From the NCBI RefSeq assembly GCF_008642335.1, contig NZ_CP029191.1, forward strand, positions 5,828,001 to 5,892,000: DNA of 64,000 nucleotides, in the 5' to 3' direction. Positions 57,858 to 64,000 of the stretch are shown here, piece by piece. Source of the DNA: Streptomyces venezuelae (GTDB taxonomy: Bacteria; Actinomycetota; Actinomycetes; Streptomycetales; Streptomycetaceae). The position numbers were made by a program, and so were the translations under genes. The notes below the pieces were generated by a model. The model searched no databases and was not told where the DNA came from. It saw nothing but the letters and a program-made list of their open reading frames with translations. Each line of letters starts with the position of its first letter. Positions within the stretch are counted from its first letter, which is position 1.

Positions 57858-58415
57858 GTGATCGAAGAGACCCTCCTCGAGGCCGAGGAGAAGATGGAGA
57901 AGGCCGTCGTGGTCGCCAAGGAGGACTTCGCCGCGATCCGCACCGGCCGTGCGCACCCGGCGATGTTCAACAAGATCGTGGCTGACTACTACGGCGCGCT
58001 GACGCCGATCAACCAGCTGGCCTCGTTCTCGGTGCCCGAGCCGCGGATGGCCGTGGTGACCCCGTTCGACAAGAGCGCGCTGCGCAACATCGAGCAGGCC
58101 ATCCGGGACTCCGACCTCGGCGTCAACCCGAGCAACGACGGCAACATCATCCGGGTGACCTTCCCCGAGCTCACCCAGGACCGCCGCAAGGAGTTCATCA
58201 AGGTCGCCAAGACCAAGGCCGAGGACTCCAAGATCTCGATCCGGTCGATCCGCCGCAAGGCCAAGGAGGCCTTCGACAAGGCGATCAAGGACGGCGACGT
58301 CGGCGAGGACGAGGGGCGCCGCGCCGAGAAGGAGCTCGACGACACCACCGCGAAGTACGTCGCCCAGGTGGACGAGCTGCTCAAGCACAAGGAAGCCGAG
58401 CTGCTCGAAGTCTGA
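57858..58415 (+). CDS. frr: Ribosome recycling factor
   Basis: 185 residues: [33 protein letters not shown], and the conserved [23 protein letters not shown]. Splits post-termination ribosomes with EF-G. GTG at 57858 has AGGAG 6 nt upstream; GTG at 57855 would leave only 3 nt. cdsA follows after 37 nt. Confidence 0.96.
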   Translation: MIEETLLEAEEKMEKAVVVAKEDFAAIRTGRAHPAMFNKIVADYYGALTPINQLASFSVPEPRMAVVTPFDKSALRNIEQAIRDSDLGVNPSNDGNIIRVTFPELTQDRRKEFIKVAKTKAEDSKISIRSIRRKAKEAFDKAIKDGDVGEDEGRRAEKELDDTTAKYVAQVDELLKHKEAELLEV

Positions 58416-58452
58416 GCCGAGGCTCGAGTCCGAGGAATCAGGAAATCGATCC

Positions 58453-59562
58453 GTGAACGACTCTTCCTGGGGGGCGCCGCCCAGAGCCGGGTATTGGGGG
58501 CCGTCCGCCCAGGGCCCCGGCCAGGGGGCGACCCCGCCGGGTCCCGCGTACGATGCGCAGGACGCGCTGTTTCCGTCCGAGACGCAGCCCATGCCCATCG
58601 TGCCCGACGTACCCGTGACCGGCGGAGACCAGGACGACGACCGGGGGGCCACTCGGATGGGCGGCCCCCTGTTCCGTGACGAGCCTCCGCAGGAGCCCAT
58701 GCCCAGCGCACCACAGCCGCAGCCCGCCCCGGCCGCACCGCAGAAGAAGAGCGCGGGCCGCGATCTCGGGGCAGCCATAGGAGTCGGTGTGGGACTCGGC
58801 GCGGTGATCATCGCGTCGTTGTTCATCGTGAAGGCCGTCTTCATCGGCGTGATAGCGGTCGCCGTCGTGGTCGGCCTCTGGGAGCTCACCTCCCGCCTGG
58901 AGGAGCGCAAGGGCATCAAGGCGCCTCTCGTACCGCTCGCGGTGGGCGGCGCGGCGATGGTCGTCGCCGGGTACGTGCGCGGGACCGAGGGCGCGTGGGT
59001 CGCGATGGCGCTCACCGCGCTCGCCGTTCTCGTCTGGCGCATGACCGAGCCGCCCGAGGGCTATCTGAAGGACGTCACGGCGGGGGTCTTCGCGGCCTTC
59101 TACGTTCCGTTCCTCGCGACCTTCGTGGCGCTGATGCTCACGGCGGACGACGGTCCGCAGCGGGTCCTCACGTTCCTGCTCCTGACCGTGGTCAGCGACA
59201 CGGGCGCGTACGCGATCGGCTGGCGCTTCGGCAAGCACAAGCTGGCGCCGCGCATCAGCCCCGGCAAGACCCGCGAGGGCCTGGTCGGCGCGGTCACCTT
59301 CGCGATGGCCGCGGGCGCGCTGTGCCTGCACTTCCTCATCGACGACGGTGTGTGGTGGCAGGGCCTGGTGATCGGCTTCGCCGTCGCGGCGAGCGCCACG
59401 CTCGGCGACCTCGGCGAGTCCATGATCAAGCGGGACCTCGGCATCAAGGACATGGGCACGCTGCTGCCGGGCCACGGCGGCATCATGGACCGCCTGGACT
59501 CCCTGCTGCCGACGGCACCGGTGGTGTGGCTGCTGCTCGTGGCGTTCGTGGGGTCCGGCTGA
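58453..59562 (+). CDS. cdsA: Phosphatidate cytidylyltransferase
   Basis: 369-residue membrane enzyme making CDP-diacylglycerol. About 100 disordered Pro/Gly-rich cytosolic residues precede some eight TM helices (first VGVGLGAVIIASLFIVKAVF). The C-terminal signature runs GDLGESMIKRDLGIKDMG, LLPGHGGIMDRLDS with essential Asp residues. GTG at 58453. Part of pyrH-frr-cdsA-rlmN, the usual order. Confidence 0.95.
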   Translation: MNDSSWGAPPRAGYWGPSAQGPGQGATPPGPAYDAQDALFPSETQPMPIVPDVPVTGGDQDDDRGATRMGGPLFRDEPPQEPMPSAPQPQPAPAAPQKKSAGRDLGAAIGVGVGLGAVIIASLFIVKAVFIGVIAVAVVVGLWELTSRLEERKGIKAPLVPLAVGGAAMVVAGYVRGTEGAWVAMALTALAVLVWRMTEPPEGYLKDVTAGVFAAFYVPFLATFVALMLTADDGPQRVLTFLLLTVVSDTGAYAIGWRFGKHKLAPRISPGKTREGLVGAVTFAMAAGALCLHFLIDDGVWWQGLVIGFAVAASATLGDLGESMIKRDLGIKDMGTLLPGHGGIMDRLDSLLPTAPVVWLLLVAFVGSG

Positions 59563-59671
59563 CCGGGTGACGCGGGTCTGACCTGCTCTGACCTGCGTAG
59601 ATGTGCGTGAGGGGTTCGTTGTCCACAGGGCGGCGGGCCCCTCGTCGTATGTCTGCGACACTGGAAGGACC

Positions 59672-60778
59672 ATGCCTGTACCCGGAGAACTCACCTTTGT
59701 CGCGCCCCGCGGTGCCAAGAAGCCCCCGCGGCACCTCGCCGACCTCACGCCCGCCGAGCGCAAGGAAGCCGTCGCCGCCATCGGCGAGAAGCCGTTCCGT
59801 GCCAAGCAGCTGTCGCAGCACTACTTCGCGCGGTATGCGCACGACCCGGCCGAGTGGACCGACATCCCGGCCGGGGCGCGCGAGAAGCTGCGGGAGGCGT
59901 TGCTGCCCGATCTGATGTCCGTGGTGCGGCACATCAGCTGTGACGACGACACGACCCGCAAGACGCTGTGGCGGCTCTTCGACGGGACGCTCGTCGAGTC
60001 CGTGCTGATGCGGTATCCGGACCGGGTCACCATGTGCATCAGCTCCCAGGCGGGCTGCGGCATGAACTGTCCGTTCTGTGCCACGGGGCAGGCCGGTCTC
60101 GACCGGAACCTGTCCACCGGTGAGATCGTGCATCAGATCGTTGACGGCATGCGGGCGCTCCGGGACGGCGAGATTCCGGGTGGGCCCGCTCGGCTCTCCA
60201 ACATCGTCTTCATGGGGATGGGGGAGCCGCTCGCCAACTACAACCGTGTGACGGGGGCCATTCGCCGCCTCACCGACCCCGAGCCCGACGGTCTGGGGCT
60301 GTCGCAGCGTGGGATCACCGTGTCGACGGTGGGGCTCGTGCCCGCCATCCACCGGTTCTCCGACGAGGGCTTCAAGTGCCGGCTCGCGATCTCCCTGCAC
60401 GCGCCGGACGACGAGCTGCGCGACACCCTCGTGCCGGTCAATACGCGGTGGAAGGTGCGGGAGGTGCTGGACGCCGGGTGGGAGTACGCCGCGAAGTCCG
60501 GGCGCCGGCTCTCCATCGAGTACGCACTGATCCGCGACATCAACGACCAGGCGTGGCGAGGTGACCGGCTCGGGCGGCTGCTCAAGGGCAAGCCCGTGCA
60601 CGTCAACCTCATTCCGCTGAACCCGACGCCGGGCTCGAAGTGGACGGCCTCGCGGCCCGAGGACGAGAAGGCCTTCGTCGAGGCCATCGCCGCCCATGGT
60701 GTGCCCGTCACGATCCGGGACACCCGGGGCCAGGAGATCGACGGGGCGTGCGGCCAGCTGGCGGCGGCCGAGCGGTAG
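59672..60778 (+). CDS. rlmN: 23S rRNA/tRNA (adenine-C2)-methyltransferase RlmN
   Basis: 368-residue radical SAM enzyme methylating A2503 of 23S rRNA and A37 of tRNA. Radical SAM cluster CGMNCPFC (in [19 protein letters not shown]), [11 protein letters not shown], and C-terminal GACGQL with the methyl-accepting Cys. ATG at 59672 after GGAAGG; upstream in-frame sequence is not family-like. Last before the TPP riboswitch. Confidence 0.95.
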   Translation: MPVPGELTFVAPRGAKKPPRHLADLTPAERKEAVAAIGEKPFRAKQLSQHYFARYAHDPAEWTDIPAGAREKLREALLPDLMSVVRHISCDDDTTRKTLWRLFDGTLVESVLMRYPDRVTMCISSQAGCGMNCPFCATGQAGLDRNLSTGEIVHQIVDGMRALRDGEIPGGPARLSNIVFMGMGEPLANYNRVTGAIRRLTDPEPDGLGLSQRGITVSTVGLVPAIHRFSDEGFKCRLAISLHAPDDELRDTLVPVNTRWKVREVLDAGWEYAAKSGRRLSIEYALIRDINDQAWRGDRLGRLLKGKPVHVNLIPLNPTPGSKWTASRPEDEKAFVEAIAAHGVPVTIRDTRGQEIDGACGQLAAAER

Positions 60779-60842
60779 GCCGAGAGGTAGTCTGGCGGGG
60801 CGTGCGGCTCCGTACCGTACGAGTACACACATCTGCATATTC

Positions 60843-60945
60843 CGACAGGGGAGCGCCACAGCGCTGAGAGTGCGGTCACTTTGGACAGGTGGGCCGCAGA
60901 CCCTCTGAACCTCGCCCAGGTCATTCTGGGTAGGAAGTTCGGGCA
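60843..60945 (+). ncRNA. TPP riboswitch (THI box)
   Basis: All conserved blocks are present in order: CAGGGGAGC (60845-60854), GCTGAGAGTGCG (60863-60874), CGCAGACCCTCTGAACCTC (60895-60913), and GGTCATTCTGGGTAGGAAGT around 60919-60938. Between them is a variable P3 arm. It lies upstream of thiBPQ. Downstream, an SD-covering hairpin gives a translational expression platform. Confidence 0.95.
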
Positions 60946-61002
60946 TCACTCAAGCTGTAGCGCCCTGCCCGCGTGCCGCCGGTGCGCGGGCGGGGCCGCG
61001 TC

Positions 61003-61024
61003 TTCTCCTGGTCACCCAGGAGGA
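61003..61024 (+). promoter_or_regulatory. SD-sequestering hairpin before thiB
   Basis: CTCCTGG (61005-61011) pairs with CCAGGAG (61016-61022) round a TCAC loop, extendable by two more pairs. The right arm contains AGGAGG, the ribosome-binding site of the GTG at 61032. Confidence 0.75.
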
Positions 61025-61031
61025 AAAGTCA

Positions 61032-62132
61032 GTGAGCACCACCAGGTCAGGGAGCACCAAGAAGGTCACGTTCACCGCCGTGGCGGTGGGCATCGGGCTC
61101 GTCGCTGTCTCCGCGTGCGGCAGCTCCGATGGAGGGTCCGGAGCATCCGACTCCAAGAGCGTCACGCTTGTCAGCCACGACTCCTTCAATGTCTCCAAGG
61201 ACGTGTTGAAGGACTTCGAGAAGCGGTCCGGGTACAAGGTCAAGGTCCTCAAGGACGGTGACGCGGGCGCCGCCGTGAACAAGGCGATCCTGTCCAAGGA
61301 CAACCCGCAGGGCGACGTCTTCTTCGGCGTCGACAACACGCTGCTCTCCCGGGCGCTCGACAACGGGCTCTTTCAGGCTTATCAGGTCAAGGGCTCGGAG
61401 AAGATCAAGGCCGAGTTCCGGGTCGATGAGGGGAAGCACCGGGTCACGCCCGTCGACAGCGGTGACATCTGCGTCAACTACGACAAGAAGTACTTCGCCG
61501 ACAAGAAGCTGGCGCCGCCGAAGTCCTTCGCCGACCTGACCAAGCCCGCCTACAAGGACCTGCTCGTCACCGAGAACGCCTCGACCTCGTCGCCCGGCCT
61601 CGGCTTCCTGCTCGGCACCGCCGCCGAGTACGGCGACGACGGCTGGGAGAGCTACTGGAAGAAGCTCAAGGCCAACGGTGTGAAGGTCGTCGACGGCTGG
61701 GAGCAGGCGTACAACGAGGAGTTCTCCGGGTCCGCGGGCGGCAAGAAGGCCAAGGGGGACCGGCCGCTCGTCGTCTCGTATGCCTCCTCGCCGCCCGTCG
61801 AGGTGCTGTACGGCAAGCCGCAGCCCAAGCAGGCGCCGACCGGCGTCGCGACCGGTACCTGCTTCCGCCAGGTCGAGTACGCGGGTCTGCTCAGCAACGC
61901 CGGCAACGCGAAGGGCGGCAAGGCGCTTCTCGACTTCCTCGCGGGTCAGGAGTTCCAGGAGGACATGCCGCTCAACATGTTCGTGAACCCGGTGCGCGAG
62001 GGCACCAAGCTGCCGAAGCTGTTCACCGAGCACGGCGTGACCGTCGACGCGCCGCAGACCATGGACCCGAAGAAGATCGCCGACAACCGCGAGCCGTGGA
62101 TCAAGTCGTGGACCTCGCTCGTACTGAAGTAG
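61032..62132 (+). CDS. thiB: Thiamine ABC transporter substrate-binding lipoprotein
   Basis: 366-residue solute-binding protein (ThiB/TbpA family). Signal and lipobox VSACGSSDGG (Cys at about residue 29). The mature protein has VTLVSHDSFNVSKDVLKDFEKRSGY and DVFFGVDNTLLSRALDNGLF. Controlled by the upstream riboswitch. GTG at 61032 with strong AGGAGG. The thiP start overlaps its end. Confidence 0.93.
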   Translation: MSTTRSGSTKKVTFTAVAVGIGLVAVSACGSSDGGSGASDSKSVTLVSHDSFNVSKDVLKDFEKRSGYKVKVLKDGDAGAAVNKAILSKDNPQGDVFFGVDNTLLSRALDNGLFQAYQVKGSEKIKAEFRVDEGKHRVTPVDSGDICVNYDKKYFADKKLAPPKSFADLTKPAYKDLLVTENASTSSPGLGFLLGTAAEYGDDGWESYWKKLKANGVKVVDGWEQAYNEEFSGSAGGKKAKGDRPLVVSYASSPPVEVLYGKPQPKQAPTGVATGTCFRQVEYAGLLSNAGNAKGGKALLDFLAGQEFQEDMPLNMFVNPVREGTKLPKLFTEHGVTVDAPQTMDPKKIADNREPWIKSWTSLVLK

Positions 62133-63808
62133 CAGAGGGGGCCAAGTCCCGTCCACGCGCGGGGTCACGGCGCGGCAGCGCGGCGCGGCTCGGTCTGATG
62201 GCCTTGCCCGTCGCGTTCTTCGCGCTCTTCTTCGCCTATCCCGTCACGGCGATCGTCGGGCGCGGGCTGCGCATCGACGGCGTGTGGCAGTTCGGGCGGA
62301 TCACGGATGTGCTGGGGCAGTCCGACATCCGGCACGTGCTGTGGTTCACCACCTGGCAGGCGCTCGCGTCGACGGCGCTCACGCTCCTTGTCGCGCTCCC
62401 CGGCGCGTACGTCTTCGCGCGCTTCGAGTTTCCGGGGAAGCGGGTGCTGCGGGCCGTCGTCACCGTGCCGTTCGTGCTCCCGACCGTCGTCGTCGGCACG
62501 GCGTTCCTGGCGCTGATCGGGCGGGGCGGGCTCTTCGACGAGCTGTGGGGCGTACGCCTGGACACCACGGTGTGGGCGATCCTGCTCGCACACGTCTTCT
62601 TCAACTACGCGGTCGTCGTACGGACCGTCGGCGGCCTCTGGTCACAGCTCGACCCGCGCCAGGAGGAGGCCGCGCGGATGCTCGGCGCCTCCCGGTGGGC
62701 GGCGTGGCGGACGGTGACGCTGCCCGCGCTCGCACCCGCCGTCGCGGCCGCCGCGCTCATGGTCTTTCTCTTCACCTTCACCTCCTTCGGTGTGGTGCAG
62801 ATCCTCGGCGGGCCCGCGTACTCGACGCTCGAAGTGGAGATCTACCGGCAGACCGCGCAACTCCTCGACCTGCCGACGGCCGCCGTCCTGACCCTCGTGC
62901 AGTTCGCCGCGGTCGGCCTGATCCTGGCGATCCACGCGTGGACGGTGCGGCGGCGCGAGAGCGCGCTGAAGCTCGTCGACGCCGCCGCCGTCGCGCGCAG
63001 GCCGCGCGGCGCCGGGCAGTGGACGTTGCTCGGGTTCGTCATGGCGACCGTCGTGTTGTTGATCCTGTTGCCGCTCGGTGTGCTCGTTCAGCGGTCCTTC
63101 GACGGTCCTGACGGCTTCGGGTTCGCGTACTACAAGGAGCTGACCTCCGCGGACGGTGGCGCCTTCCTCGTACCGCCGATCGAGGCCATCGGGAATTCGC
63201 TGCAGTACGCGGTGGTGGCCACGGCCATCGCCGTGCTGATCGGCGGGCTCGCGGCCGCCGCCCTCACCCGGCGCGCGGGCCGTCTCGTGCGCGGCTTCGA
63301 CGCGCTGCTCATGCTGCCGCTCGGCGTCTCCGCGGTGACCGTGGGCTTCGGGTTCCTGATCACGCTCGACAAGCCGCCGCTGGATCTGCGGTCCTCCTGG
63401 ATCCTCGTGCCGCTGGCCCAGGCCCTGGTCGGTGTGCCGTTCGTCGTACGCACCATGCTGCCCGTCCTGCGCGCGGTGGACGGCAGGCTCCGCGAGGCGG
63501 CGGCCGTGCTCGGGGCGTCGCCGCTGCGGGCCTGGCGCGAGGTCGACCTGCCCATGGTGTGGCGGGCGCTGCTGATCGCCGCCGGGTTCGCCTTCGCCGT
63601 GTCGCTCGGCGAGTTCGGGGCGACGGTCTTCATCGCACGGCCCGACAACCCGACGCTGCCGGTCGCCGTGGCCCGGCTGCTCGGACGCGCGGGCGACCTC
63701 AACTACGGCCAGGCGATGGCCCTCTCGACGATTCTCATGGCGGTGTGCGCGGTGTCCCTGCTGCTCCTGGAACGCGTACGGACCGAGCGCACCACGGGGG
63801 AGTTCTGA
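62108..63808 (+). CDS. thiP: Thiamine ABC transporter permease ThiP
   Basis: About 566-residue permease with two fused transport domains of about six helices each. EAA loops are in EEAARMLGASRWAAWRTVTLP and LREAAAVLGASPLRAWREVDLP. Start uncertain: GTG at 62108 (overlap 25 nt with thiB) or 62096; neither has a strong SD, which fits translational coupling. Ends overlapping the ATG of thiQ by 1 nt. Confidence 0.9.
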   Translation: MDLARTEVAEGAKSRPRAGSRRGSAARLGLMALPVAFFALFFAYPVTAIVGRGLRIDGVWQFGRITDVLGQSDIRHVLWFTTWQALASTALTLLVALPGAYVFARFEFPGKRVLRAVVTVPFVLPTVVVGTAFLALIGRGGLFDELWGVRLDTTVWAILLAHVFFNYAVVVRTVGGLWSQLDPRQEEAARMLGASRWAAWRTVTLPALAPAVAAAALMVFLFTFTSFGVVQILGGPAYSTLEVEIYRQTAQLLDLPTAAVLTLVQFAAVGLILAIHAWTVRRRESALKLVDAAAVARRPRGAGQWTLLGFVMATVVLLILLPLGVLVQRSFDGPDGFGFAYYKELTSADGGAFLVPPIEAIGNSLQYAVVATAIAVLIGGLAAAALTRRAGRLVRGFDALLMLPLGVSAVTVGFGFLITLDKPPLDLRSSWILVPLAQALVGVPFVVRTMLPVLRAVDGRLREAAAVLGASPLRAWREVDLPMVWRALLIAAGFAFAVSLGEFGATVFIARPDNPTLPVAVARLLGRAGDLNYGQAMALSTILMAVCAVSLLLLERVRTERTTGEF

Positions 63809-64000
63809 TGACGGACGCGCTGCTGAGCCTGCGGGACGCGACGGTACGTTTCGGAGGGCGGGCCGTGCTCGACGCCGTGGACCTCGATGTCGCCGAGCAC
63901 GAGATCGTCTGTGTGCTCGGGCCGAGCGGCAGCGGCAAGTCGACGCTGCTGCGGGCGGTCGCCGGGCTTCAGGGGCTCGACTCGGGGCAGGTCGTCCTCG
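63808..64000 (+). CDS. thiQ: Thiamine ABC transporter ATP-binding protein, 5' part
   Basis: 64 N-terminal residues visible, cut by the window end. LSLRDATVRFGGRAVLDAVDLDV and Walker A LGPSGSGKSTLLRAVAGL identify an ABC ATPase. The TGA of thiP overlaps its ATG (TGATG), so it completes thiB-thiP-thiQ. Thiamine specificity comes from context. Confidence 0.88.
   Translation, partial: MTDALLSLRDATVRFGGRAVLDAVDLDVAEHEIVCVLGPSGSGKSTLLRAVAGLQGLDSGQVVL

Noticed and set aside
55890..59042. Minus-strand open frame of about 1050 codons over tsf-pyrH-frr-cdsA
   Set aside because: Opposite four well-supported genes; no domain motif seen.

Overview
The window is a stretch of core chromosome from a high-GC actinomycete, almost certainly Streptomyces. 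Base composition is uniformly GC-rich with GTG and occasional TTG starts, and the gene set includes Streptomyces landmarks: the sporulation sigma factor whiG, the differentiation repressor nsdA, the amtB-glnK-glnD operon and four tandem type I signal peptidase genes (sipW-X-Y-Z). From memory, the order matches the smc to frr region of S. coelicolor. I see no rRNA or tRNA gene, CRISPR array, prophage, transposase, or polyketide/NRPS cluster.

Layout. 1-11.1 kb: a cut plsC-like acyltransferase, gpsA, ddl, a DUF3515 lipoprotein and an Lrp-type effector domain, thiL-thiD, rpmB, a FakA-like DAK2 protein, recG, rsmD and coaD. 11.2-17.4 kb: a DivIVA-like coiled-coil protein, the DUF177-rpmF-rnc-mutM block, an HxlR regulator, a secreted CAP protein, acylphosphatase and a small coiled-coil protein behind a structured leader. 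17.7-27.7 kb: smc, glucose permease glcP, an oppositely oriented LLM oxidoreductase and NCS1 permease, ftsY, and a stand-alone primase/polymerase domain. 28-40.7 kb: nsdA, the nitrogen operon, ffh, a divergent FtsH paralogue, a methyltransferase and an archaeal/eukaryal-type ProRS. 41-54 kb: a SprT-like zinc protein, rpsP-khpA-rimM-trmD-rplS, sipWXYZ-nudix, DUF2469, yraN-yifB-dprA, whiG, a TetR regulator and a degenerate M23 protein. 54.9-64 kb: rpsB-tsf, pyrH-frr-cdsA, rlmN, and the thiamine transporter thiB-thiP-thiQ (thiQ cut by the window end) behind a TPP riboswitch.

How the genes work together. Three themes recur: translation and protein export (L28, L32, L19, S16, S2, EF-Ts, RRF, Ffh, FtsY, signal peptidases), cell division and envelope (Ddl, SMC, DivIVA-like, CdsA, GpsA, PlsC), and nutrient control. 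The nutrient genes cover nitrogen (a GlnR-type box before amtB, PII with Tyr51, GlnD), thiamine (riboswitch plus kinases) and glucose uptake.

Most of the window is ordinary core genome. No wholly new multi-gene system stands out. The most interesting points are: an SD-masking hairpin under the TPP riboswitch; a structured leader before the small coiled-coil gene at 17.2 kb; an FtsH paralogue whose pore phenylalanine is isoleucine; an M23 protein lacking a catalytic histidine; an inverted-repeat element before ffh; a 17-bp tandem array between convergent genes; and the 116-nt sipX/sipY overlap.
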